A stretch of DNA of 59,947 bases from Nitrospiria bacterium. GTDB taxonomy: Bacteria; Nitrospirota; Nitrospiria; JACQBZ01. The translations under genes and the position numbers were made by a program. The notes below the pieces were generated by a model that saw only the letters and a list, made by a program, of their open reading frames with translations, was not told the origin of the DNA and ran no database searches. Of this stretch, positions 44,406 through 52,729 are shown piece by piece (the stretch's first letter is position 1; each line of letters starts with the position of its first letter). The stretch lies in contig DATKAN010000005.1 in the NCBI GenBank assembly GCA_035498035.1, positions 1 to 59,947 of the forward strand. The letters run 5' to 3'.

Positions 44406-46805
44406 TCATCCTTTGACCTGAGCGATCTGAGCCAGCGCGGCCCGGGCATCCTCGATGCCGGGGAAAGGCTTGGAGGCCTGAACCGCCCGCCCCAGGTAAC
44501 GCCTGGCTTTGATTTCATTTCCCACCTTGTAATAGGCCATCCCGAGATGGTAATACAGGATCGGACGGTCGGGCACCTTCGATTCGATCTTCTGGAACAC
44601 CCGCACCCCGTCCTCAAACCGGCCCATTTTCACGTAGACCCATCCCAGTGTGTCCAGGAACAAGGGATTGGGGGCCGTCTTTTCGAAATCCCGGCTCAAG
44701 GCGAGCGCGCGTTCCAGGCTCTGTGGATCTCCCCTGTGTTCCGTCAACAAGGAGGCCAGGTTGTTGGCGGCCAACAGGACATTGGGGTTTTTATCCAGGA
44801 CTTTTTCGTAGAGCTGGATCGCCTGATCGGTTTGTCCGATCTGCGTTTGAGCCGCCGCCAAAAGCACCTGGAGCTCTTCGGATTTCGGGTTCGCCCGAAG
44901 CCCTTTTTCCAACACCGCCGCTGCATCGGATGGCTTTTCCTGCAGGAGCTTCAAATTGGACAGATCGATCCAAGGGGTGACCCAATCCGGCTTGAGTCGG
45001 ATCGCTTCCAAAAACTCGTGTTCCGCCCCGGCCCGATCCCCCTGCACCACCAGGACCTCGCCCAGCATTCCATGGGCGTAAGGGTGTTCGGGGCGAGCGG
45101 AGATGAGCTTTCGAAGCCGACCGCTCGCTTCTTCTTTTTTTCCCTGCGCCAGCTCCACCTGCATCAGCCCAAACAGAGGAGCGGGGGCATCCGGCCGAAG
45201 GTCCATCGCGCGATCATAGGCCCGGGTCGCCCTCTCCCATTGCCTGCGGGCTTGACCGAGGCTTCCCTCCGCCATGTCCGCCACGACCGGATCGGCGCCG
45301 GCCGCCTGAACACGGGTGAGCGCCGCCTCGGCCCCGCGCCAATCCCGATCCGCCATATTAAGCGTCAACAGGGCGCCCAAGGTCTCAACATCGTTCGGCG
45401 TTTCCCTCAGGATCGCTTCCAGGCGGCCGCGGGCGGCCTCCGGTTTTCCATCCGCGGCGTCCAACCGGGCGAGAACCCGACGGGCATCGAACTGTCGAGG
45501 GTCCAGCGCCACGGCCTTCTCCAGACTCTCGCGGGCCAGGGGGCCCTCACCCGTCGCCAGATAGGCCTGGCCCAAAAGGGAATGGACGTCCGCCCTTTCG
45601 GGCTGATCCTTGAGCACGGACCGGAAGGCCCCGACGGCATCCTGGCCTTCTCCATCGAGCAGCGAGATCTTGCCCTGGACGAGCAGTGCGTCCGAGGAGC
45701 GGGGATTTTTCTTCAAGACTTCCTGCAGGCGCTTCTCGGCCGATTCCCGATTCCCTTCGGCGAAATCCATCTCGGCCAATTTCACCCGGGCGTTCAAACC
45801 CTGGGGGCGGTCCTCTTCCTCGTTCACGATCTTCTCGTATACTCTCCGGGCCTCCTCCGTTTTCTTGGCCTTCTGGTAGAGTTGCCCCAAGGCGAACTGA
45901 AACTGGGCGGCATTGTCCGATTTCTTAACGGCTTCCAACAAAACCGCCTCCCCCTCCCGGATCCCTTTGTGGGCGGTCACAAACTCGGCGAGACCCAGCC
46001 ATCCCCGATCGTTGTCGGGTTCCTGTTGGATCGCTTCCCTGAGTGTCGTTTCGGCCTTGTCCAACTCGTGGTAATGCTCGTAGAACCCGGCCAGTCTTAA
46101 TCGATGATCAAAGACATGCGGTTCCACCTGGACCATTTTTTGAAAGAGCGGCTCCGCCTCCTCCTTTTTCTCCAGGCGAACCAGGAGGTTTCCAAGGTTG
46201 CTGAGCAGTACGATGTTGTCGGGATTCGCTCCAACCGCCTCTCTCAAAACTTTTTCGGCATCGCCCGGCCGCTGTTCGCGTACGTAGAGCGCCGCCAGCA
46301 GGCTGGCCGCGTCCGGCTCCTGGGGATGAAGCCGCATCACCCCTTCGGCCTTTTGGATCGCCTCCCGGACTCGACCGTCCCGGACCAGGAGGGCGGCTTT
46401 CAGAATCTCGGCCTGGGCATCGCCGGGATGTTGACTCAAAACCCTGTCCGCCATCTCCGCGACCTTGTCGGACATTCCGGCATCCAGATAATACCGGCCC
46501 AGTTGGATCAAGGCCTCCCGGTAATCCGGATTGATTTCGACGACCCTCAAGTAGTGGCCAAAGGCCTCCTGCCAGTTCTTTTCCTTTTCCTCCACCTGGG
46601 CGTACATGAAATAGGCCTCGGGATCTTTGGGATCGATCTTTAAGACGTTGCGCAGCGCCACGCGGGCCTTCGGCCAGTTCCCTTCCTGCATGTACTGCCT
46701 CGCCCGCTCCGTGTATTCGGCTTTTCGGTCCTGCGGGCTGCTGCACCCGATGACACCCGTCAGGATCATCAACGGGATCACCATCCAGATTTTCATCCGT
46801 TCCAT
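44406..46805 (-). CDS. prsT: PEP-CTERM-system-type TPR-repeat lipoprotein
   Basis: A 799-residue lipoprotein with lipobox GVIGC (~20) and about 20 tetratricopeptide repeats over nearly the whole length (for example PEAYFMYAQVEEKEKNWQEA, GWLGLAEFVTAHKGIREGEA). Length, lipobox and position match the PrsT family of exosortase loci. AGGAGG lies 5 bases before the ATG at 46805. It probably organises the export complex in the periplasm. Symbol given by family resemblance only. Confidence 0.85.
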   Translation of the reverse strand: MERMKIWMVIPLMILTGVIGCSSPQDRKAEYTERARQYMQEGNWPKARVALRNVLKIDPKDPEAYFMYAQVEEKEKNWQEAFGHYLRVVEINPDYREALIQLGRYYLDAGMSDKVAEMADRVLSQHPGDAQAEILKAALLVRDGRVREAIQKAEGVMRLHPQEPDAASLLAALYVREQRPGDAEKVLREAVGANPDNIVLLSNLGNLLVRLEKKEEAEPLFQKMVQVEPHVFDHRLRLAGFYEHYHELDKAETTLREAIQQEPDNDRGWLGLAEFVTAHKGIREGEAVLLEAVKKSDNAAQFQFALGQLYQKAKKTEEARRVYEKIVNEEEDRPQGLNARVKLAEMDFAEGNRESAEKRLQEVLKKNPRSSDALLVQGKISLLDGEGQDAVGAFRSVLKDQPERADVHSLLGQAYLATGEGPLARESLEKAVALDPRQFDARRVLARLDAADGKPEAARGRLEAILRETPNDVETLGALLTLNMADRDWRGAEAALTRVQAAGADPVVADMAEGSLGQARRQWERATRAYDRAMDLRPDAPAPLFGLMQVELAQGKKEEASGRLRKLISARPEHPYAHGMLGEVLVVQGDRAGAEHEFLEAIRLKPDWVTPWIDLSNLKLLQEKPSDAAAVLEKGLRANPKSEELQVLLAAAQTQIGQTDQAIQLYEKVLDKNPNVLLAANNLASLLTEHRGDPQSLERALALSRDFEKTAPNPLFLDTLGWVYVKMGRFEDGVRVFQKIESKVPDRPILYYHLGMAYYKVGNEIKARRYLGRAVQASKPFPGIEDARAALAQIAQVKG

Positions 46806-46833
46806 AGCCGCCTCCTCGTTTTCCGATAGACCC

Positions 46834-48471
46834 TCAGGCCGCCCAAGCCCGGACCCCAAGAATCATCAAGGCCCAAAGCACCACCATCCCCAACGGGACC
46901 CACCGGTTCGAAAGCCTGACGAGAATCAGCTCGTAGGCGAAAAACAGCACGATCAATTTCAACACGAGCAGGCCCAGCGGTATTTCTCCCAGGCGGATCT
47001 CCGAAAGGCTCGGGACAATCATCGCAACCAGCAAGACGAGAAAATCGAGGGGGGTGACCCGGAAGGAATTATCCCGGTTCAGTTGGATGGCGATCAGAAC
47101 CACCACCGCCATCAGGACGAAGAACAGGTTCAACATCAAATGGATGGGCCCTCCGGCGTCCCGGAATCCCCCCTCGCTCAGGTAAATTAGAAATGCACCC
47201 ACTACGTACAAGCCCAGACGGACCAGAAGCGGGATCGCCCGACGAAAGATCACGAAGCCGCCGAGCAGAATGCCGAACAGCAAGACCGCGAAAATCCCGA
47301 AATCGGCCGGGATCTGATAGGGAACGAAGGCGCCCAACCCCAAAAACAGCAGCATCCCCATTCCCAAAATCCAGAATGGAATCTCCGAAAGACGCCCCGA
47401 TTCCTTGATCCGTCGCATCAGAACCGCCGAGAGCGATCGGCCGCGGTCGGCCCGTCGCCATCGCAATCGGCCCCCCGCGACCAGAACGGAAAAGATAAGA
47501 ACCGCCCCCGCGAACAAGGTGTACACGGCCAACAGCTCCCCATCCTCATGCCAGCGCATCAGATAGGCCAGGCCGATCATCGCGGCCTGAATGAGATAAA
47601 TAATCACGACGGCTTCGTGATGGAAAAAACCGACCGATAAGAGCTTGTGGTGGATATGATTTTTATCCGCGAGAAAAGGGGACCGGCGCTCCCGGAGGCG
47701 CTGGCCCATCACCATGAGCGTATCCAGCACCGGCAGGCCGATCACGAGAAGGGCCAGGATCGGACTGAAAGGCGATCGAGCGGGATCGCTCAGGATCACG
47801 GCCGAAACGGCCGCGGAATACCCGAGAAATTGACTCCCGCTGTCCCCCATGAAAACCTTCGCCGGATAGGTGTTAAAACGCAAAAATCCGAAAACACCCC
47901 CCAGCACCGAGAACGACAGGATCATCACAATAGGGTCTCCCGACAGTGTGGCCAGGTAGGCCAGCCCGGCGAAGCTGAGCAAACAAAGCCCGCCGGCCAG
48001 TCCGTCCAGTCCGTCCGACAGGTTGACGGCGTTCGTGATTCCGAGCAGGACCAGAAGGGTCACCGGGGTCGCCAACCATGGACCCCAATCCGTCCCGTCG
48101 AGGAAGGGCAGGCTCTTCAAACGGATCCCTCCGTACCCCGTCACGATCAGAATCGCCAACACTTGCGCCATAAATTTCGACTTGAAGTCGAGGCTCGAGC
48201 GGTCGTCCCACACCCCGAAAAACAGAATGATTCCCGCGCCGATCAGATAGGATGAAACCTCCCGGTCCATCGGCGCAAATAACAGGATCGACGCCAACGC
48301 CCCGGCGGCCATCGCGATTCCTCCCACCCGGACGACCGGGACGGCGTGCATTTTCCGCTCGCCGGGCATGTCCAGGAGACGAAGAGGTCCCGCCCATCGC
48401 ATCAACGGAGGGATCAGCGCGATGCAGATCAGCAAGGAACATACAAACGCGTAAAAGAGGGTCATATCCAT
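46834..48471 (-). CDS. MraY/WecA-family undecaprenyl-phosphate sugar-1-phosphate transferase with C-terminal membrane extension
   Basis: A 545-residue polytopic membrane protein. Residues 1-~330 carry the polyprenyl-phosphate transferase motifs: GERKMHAVPVVRVGG, NAVNLSDGLDGLAGG, FRFNTYPAKVFMGDSGS and DKNHIHHKLL. This family loads the first sugar-1-phosphate on the lipid carrier. Residues ~340-545 add about six further hydrophobic helices not needed for catalysis in WecA. The start at 48471 lies three bases after the exosortase stop, in an operon. It would initiate the repeat unit of the exopolysaccharide. Confidence 0.88.
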   Translation of the reverse strand: MDMTLFYAFVCSLLICIALIPPLMRWAGPLRLLDMPGERKMHAVPVVRVGGIAMAAGALASILLFAPMDREVSSYLIGAGIILFFGVWDDRSSLDFKSKFMAQVLAILIVTGYGGIRLKSLPFLDGTDWGPWLATPVTLLVLLGITNAVNLSDGLDGLAGGLCLLSFAGLAYLATLSGDPIVMILSFSVLGGVFGFLRFNTYPAKVFMGDSGSQFLGYSAAVSAVILSDPARSPFSPILALLVIGLPVLDTLMVMGQRLRERRSPFLADKNHIHHKLLSVGFFHHEAVVIIYLIQAAMIGLAYLMRWHEDGELLAVYTLFAGAVLIFSVLVAGGRLRWRRADRGRSLSAVLMRRIKESGRLSEIPFWILGMGMLLFLGLGAFVPYQIPADFGIFAVLLFGILLGGFVIFRRAIPLLVRLGLYVVGAFLIYLSEGGFRDAGGPIHLMLNLFFVLMAVVVLIAIQLNRDNSFRVTPLDFLVLLVAMIVPSLSEIRLGEIPLGLLVLKLIVLFFAYELILVRLSNRWVPLGMVVLWALMILGVRAWAA

Positions 48472-48473
48472 AT

Positions 48474-50069
48474 TTAATGCGGTATGAAACGCGCCAAAAT
48501 GGGACGGACCTCGCCCGCGAATTCGACGAGTCGGCGGTCGACGTCGGCGGCGCTTTTCCCCTTGGGCACGGGGGCCGTCAGGCGGACCAGGGCCCCGTCG
48601 GTTCGGTTTTTGGTCAAGGCATCCCAGAAAAGATAAAACTTGACCAGATACTCGTTGGTTAAGATCCTTCCCCGCTGCTGAAACCAGTAATAGACGACCC
48701 GTTCGTCGGTTCCTTTCTGAATCACGGCCCGGTTCACCGTCAGAGGAAACCCGGCCTCCGGACCAATCTTTTTCTCTTCCAGGGAGGTAATCTCCCACCC
48801 CCCGCCCGGAATACAGGTTCGGGGGGAGTGGGCCGACTGACCCTTCCTCTGGGACTGGTAGTAAGCGACATAGAAGTTGATCGGGGAATCGCCCGGGCCG
48901 CGATAGTCCGCCAGGAGGTAGTCGTCGAACTGGAGCGTTTTCACGTACTCCTCCTCCATCGGAAAACTCCTCCCCGTCCAAGCCCCCACATTCATCGGAA
49001 ACTCGGCAAACGTCGGCCGGGCCGGCGGGATTTCCTCACCCGAGACGACATGGGTCGAGGCGATGATCACCGGAACGAAAAGGGCCAGGGAAACGAAATA
49101 GGCCGGAGGGGACAAAACCGATCCCGATTTCCGGACCCCCGAGCCCTCCCCCTCATCCGCTGTCGCGGCCGGGGCGGGACCGAACATTTCCGACAAGGAC
49201 CGCCGTCTCCCCCGTGCGCCGATCCGCCCGAGGACCCACATTTCGCCGACCAGCATCAGGAGGCTACAGACGAACAACAGCCATCCCGAAAAAGCGTGGA
49301 AAAATCCCTCCGCGGTCACCCGGCCGTAGCGGTCGACCAGGAATCCGGTCACGCCGATTCGAAACCCGTTGAGAAAAATCGCGATCGGAAAACTCGACAG
49401 AAAAAGGGCCGCCCGCTTCCAAAGGTCCTCCCGGTAAAGATAAGCGCAGATCAACGCCAGTGTCGATAAGGGAAAGAGGTATCGTAATCCGCTGCAGGCC
49501 TCCGCCACCTGAAGTTGAATCGGCCCGAGGTCGATCACGTTCCCTTCCCGAAAGGCCGTCACCCCGACCAGCTTCAAGAAGCCGACGCCGAGTTCGGAGG
49601 AAATCAGTTGCATCCTGGCCGAAAATCCCTGATACAGAAAATCGGGAAGGGGAATCATGGTGAGAAGAAAGAAAACGGGAAAGGCGATCTCCCTCAGGCC
49701 GCGTGTCCCGATGACCGAGAGCAACAGGCCGGTCACGACCACAAGGAGCGAAAGGTGAATCAGGACATACAGGGTGGAAAGCTCTCCGATGAAATAAAGT
49801 CCCAAACCGACCGACACGACCGGGAAACCCCACCAGGTTCCGCCCCGGTCGATCGCCTTCAGCCTCTCGCGCCGTTGCCAAATCAGATAGAGAGAGATCA
49901 ACGGGACAAAGAAGCCGTAGCCGTAATTCTCATCCGTGTACCATGACTTTACCATGTAGGCCATTCCCGGGTAATAGATGATCGCCAAGAGCAGGACGGG
50001 AAGAACCGCCATCTGCCAGAACCAACGTTTGTACAGGATTTCCATAACGCCCATCGATTCGAATTCCAT
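48474..50069 (-). CDS. Exosortase fused to an EpsI domain
   Basis: A 531-residue protein. Residues ~15-300 are the polytopic exosortase with its three catalytic motifs: Cys in AEACSGLRYLF, Arg in LNGFRIGVTG and His in FFHAFSGW. Residues ~330-531 are an EpsI (DUF3485-type) periplasmic domain with FPMNVGAWTG and HSPRTCIPGGGWEI. Exosortases process PEP-CTERM-like sorting signals, and the EpsI part is linked to exopolysaccharide production. The subtype (A, D or other) cannot be fixed by eye. No substrate with a matching tail is encoded in the window. Internal Mets at 50054 and 50045 are alternative starts. Confidence 0.9.
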   Translation of the reverse strand: MEFESMGVMEILYKRWFWQMAVLPVLLLAIIYYPGMAYMVKSWYTDENYGYGFFVPLISLYLIWQRRERLKAIDRGGTWWGFPVVSVGLGLYFIGELSTLYVLIHLSLLVVVTGLLLSVIGTRGLREIAFPVFFLLTMIPLPDFLYQGFSARMQLISSELGVGFLKLVGVTAFREGNVIDLGPIQLQVAEACSGLRYLFPLSTLALICAYLYREDLWKRAALFLSSFPIAIFLNGFRIGVTGFLVDRYGRVTAEGFFHAFSGWLLFVCSLLMLVGEMWVLGRIGARGRRRSLSEMFGPAPAATADEGEGSGVRKSGSVLSPPAYFVSLALFVPVIIASTHVVSGEEIPPARPTFAEFPMNVGAWTGRSFPMEEEYVKTLQFDDYLLADYRGPGDSPINFYVAYYQSQRKGQSAHSPRTCIPGGGWEITSLEEKKIGPEAGFPLTVNRAVIQKGTDERVVYYWFQQRGRILTNEYLVKFYLFWDALTKNRTDGALVRLTAPVPKGKSAADVDRRLVEFAGEVRPILARFIPH

Positions 50070-50079
50070 CGATCCGTCT

Positions 50080-50814
50080 TCAGCCGATCACGAATTGCCG
50101 CAACACCCGCACGGCGAATCGGGGCAGCGCGGTCTGCCGGACCAGACGCCTCGGTTCGGAGAGGAGGCGATAAAGCCATTCGAGGTGGACCTTCCGGATG
50201 ACCGCCGGAGCGCGCTTCACCCGTCCGGCGAGCACATCGAATGTCCCACCCACGCCTTGGCAAACCTTGATGTTCAGCCGCGGGAGATACCGCTTCATCC
50301 AAATCTCCTGCTTCGGACTACCCAATGCGACAAAAAGCACCTCCGCTTTCGAGGCATTGATGCGGTCGATCAGGCCGGGCATCTCTTCCTCTTTGAGATA
50401 ACCGTGTTGCCCCCCCACGATTTGAATGCCCGGGAAACGCCGCCGCAGGGCATCCATCGTATCGCGATTCACCTCCGGACCGCCCCCGAAAAGAAAGACC
50501 CGATATCCTTTCCGCGCGGCCCGCTCACAGATGGCCGGCATCAGCTCCGACCCCGGGACCCTTTTCATCCTCCCCAACCCCAGGAGGCGGGCCGCCATCA
50601 CGACGCCGATCCCGTCCGGAATCAACAGGCGGGCCTCCCGAAGCGGGTCCAAGAGCACCGGACTCTTGATCGCCTTGATCACCTTTTCGGGGTTCACCGC
50701 GATCACCATGCCGGGCCGATCGTCCCGCATCATCTCTTCAACGGCGCTCAAGGCCAGCGGGAGGTCAACACAGTCCAGCGGCACACCGAGCAGCTCGATT
50801 CGCTTGGGCCTCAT
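50080..50814 (-). CDS. WecG/TagA/CpsF-family glycosyltransferase
   Basis: A 244-residue GT26 enzyme with the family pattern VIAVNPEKVIKA, LLIPDGIGVV, FLFGGGPEVN, LFVALGSPKQEIWM and GVGGTFDVLAGRVKRAP. It transfers a sugar from a nucleotide donor to the lipid-linked acceptor begun by the MraY/WecA-like protein. The Met at 50814 is preferred (AGGGG 7-8 bases upstream), overlapping the end of the lyase gene by 50 bases. Confidence 0.9.
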   Translation of the reverse strand: MRPKRIELLGVPLDCVDLPLALSAVEEMMRDDRPGMVIAVNPEKVIKAIKSPVLLDPLREARLLIPDGIGVVMAARLLGLGRMKRVPGSELMPAICERAARKGYRVFLFGGGPEVNRDTMDALRRRFPGIQIVGGQHGYLKEEEMPGLIDRINASKAEVLFVALGSPKQEIWMKRYLPRLNIKVCQGVGGTFDVLAGRVKRAPAVIRKVHLEWLYRLLSEPRRLVRQTALPRFAVRVLRQFVIG

Positions 50815-52729
50815 CCATCCACCCCTGGATCCCGGAACATTCCGTATCCGATATCTTCGTCGCCCCATCGCCGGTCCGGATCTGCGTCACGAATCGGTGG
50901 GGAAGCTTTCCGTGGTATCGCGCCCGAAGCATCGTGACCGGTTCTTTGAATCCGTATCGACGCGACCTCCACCCCAGGATCGGACTCTCCTCCCCGGAAT
51001 GAAGGGAAAGCTCCCCGCCCTGGACGACGAGATTAAAGTCCCGATCGCGGGCGCGTAAAAGAAACGCCTCGCCGTTCCGGACGGGCGAAACCCCGCAATG
51101 CCAGTGGAGGTCCAGTGTGTGAAGGCCTTCACCGGCCAGACGGTCGAAGATCAGCCACAGGCCCGGCGGACGATAGATCACCGCACGCCAATGTTCAACC
51201 CCCGGCTTCAATCGTGTGTAGCCGTCGTGATAGGCCAAGAGACGAATTTCCCCGTCCCAGGCTTCCTCGCGACGGATGATTCGAGTCTGAAAAGGGCGAG
51301 ACCACATGAACGGCGTTTCCTGAACCGCCTGATCCGACCCATCTACCGTTACGGTATTGTGGGCCGGCGTGCCCCGAAAATACGACCTCCAGCGCGGATC
51401 CCCGGCATAGGTGTAGGTACCGGAATCGATCAGGATTTCTTCCCTCCCCGCCCGAAAGAAGACGGATAGCGCATCGGCATGGCCGTGCCCGTAGGAAGGC
51501 GCCATCCCCAAAGGACCGTGATCAAAAATGAGCGTGATCTCCCCGTTGTTTCCGTCCCGGATCATCGAATACCCGGAATCCTCGAAGGTCAAGAGGGCTT
51601 GACGGGCCGGGGAATCATCCCGGGACAGACGGAGAAACGGAGAAAGGGCGTAACCGGTGTCGGAATCCCCGATGGAAGGACATTCTTCCGGAGAATTCCC
51701 GAACGCGTTTAAAAATTGCCTCCCCCGGGTGTGGGCGTATCGGACGGCGGGCGGGACAGGGTCGTGGTGATGATCCATCAACGCAACCACCAGGCCGTAT
51801 AGATCGACAATAAACTGGAGATACCCAAAGGCCTGTTCCGATCCGCCCCCGTCCAACGCGATCTGCCGGCTCGCTTCCCGGTCCAACTGTGCCAGTCCCA
51901 GGTTTTTCCAACCCTCCGCTCCGTCCAACTCCGGGAAGAGCGTTCCCGCGTAAACCAGTCCGGCGGACTCCGCAATGGTGTGGTTGCCCGCTGAAGAATA
52001 CAGAGAGAGCCGACGATTGATAAAATCGGCATGGCCGTTGACCAGAACCAACACGGCCTTCCAGATTCGCGATGACCCGGCCAGTTTTTTTCGCGCAAGG
52101 TCCACCGCATAACAAACAGCCAGGATCCGGAGGGCACATTCCATGGCGGAGATGTAATGAATGCCTTGCTGTGTCGGATTCGCCTCAACCCAGGACAGGA
52201 GTTGTTCTTCTAACCGAACAGCGGCCCGTTCCCCAAGCGCTCCATCGTTCTTCCCGGCCAACAGGCCCAACAAAACCAACTGCTGCAGTCGGGAAGGCTC
52301 CCAGGCCACGCGAACATCCCCGTATGGGTTTCCGTTTCGGTAGGGGATGGAACCGAAAAAAATCTGAGGCCACCGTTTTCCCGTGTCCGGCGCTTCGTGC
52401 CAGACCGACGGATCCGGCCTCCAGGTCCATGGATAACCCAGCGCCTTGCACGATCCGGCCAGAAGATCCTGGATTGTAGAATCATCCTGTGGAAACGACC
52501 AGGGAAGCTCCGGAAGTCTGGGCTCGGATCCGGTGCAGAAACCGAAGCGATGAATGTCGTAACGAAAGGGATGCGCGTGTGCCGGCCGCATCTTGTATTT
52601 CACCTCCATCGCCTTCAGTGAACACTGCTCGGCGATCCGGGACACGATCTCGAACGGGCTCATCACCTTAAGCCGCTTGACGTACCACCGGAAATCTTCC
52701 CCCGAAGGCATCGCATCGCTCTTAAACAT
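50765..52729 (-). CDS. Heparinase II/III-like polysaccharide lyase
   Basis: A 654-residue protein with an N-terminal alpha/alpha-toroid (~50-370; GNHTIAESAGLVYAGTLFPE) and a C-terminal beta-sandwich starting with GHGHADALSVFFRAGREE and DSGTYTYAGDPRWR, the Heparinase_II_III signature. No signal peptide is evident, although such proteins in exopolysaccharide loci are thought to act in the periplasm. It may trim or remodel the polymer. The start overlaps the preceding oxidoreductase stop by 8 bases. Confidence 0.88.
   Translation of the reverse strand: MFKSDAMPSGEDFRWYVKRLKVMSPFEIVSRIAEQCSLKAMEVKYKMRPAHAHPFRYDIHRFGFCTGSEPRLPELPWSFPQDDSTIQDLLAGSCKALGYPWTWRPDPSVWHEAPDTGKRWPQIFFGSIPYRNGNPYGDVRVAWEPSRLQQLVLLGLLAGKNDGALGERAAVRLEEQLLSWVEANPTQQGIHYISAMECALRILAVCYAVDLARKKLAGSSRIWKAVLVLVNGHADFINRRLSLYSSAGNHTIAESAGLVYAGTLFPELDGAEGWKNLGLAQLDREASRQIALDGGGSEQAFGYLQFIVDLYGLVVALMDHHHDPVPPAVRYAHTRGRQFLNAFGNSPEECPSIGDSDTGYALSPFLRLSRDDSPARQALLTFEDSGYSMIRDGNNGEITLIFDHGPLGMAPSYGHGHADALSVFFRAGREEILIDSGTYTYAGDPRWRSYFRGTPAHNTVTVDGSDQAVQETPFMWSRPFQTRIIRREEAWDGEIRLLAYHDGYTRLKPGVEHWRAVIYRPPGLWLIFDRLAGEGLHTLDLHWHCGVSPVRNGEAFLLRARDRDFNLVVQGGELSLHSGEESPILGWRSRRYGFKEPVTMLRARYHGKLPHRFVTQIRTGDGATKISDTECSGIQGWMDEAQANRAARCAAGLC

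Noticed and set aside
44097-46100. 667-codon plus-strand open frame opposite the TPR lipoprotein
   Set aside because: Antisense shadow of a regular TPR sequence in GC-rich DNA; no start signal or domain.
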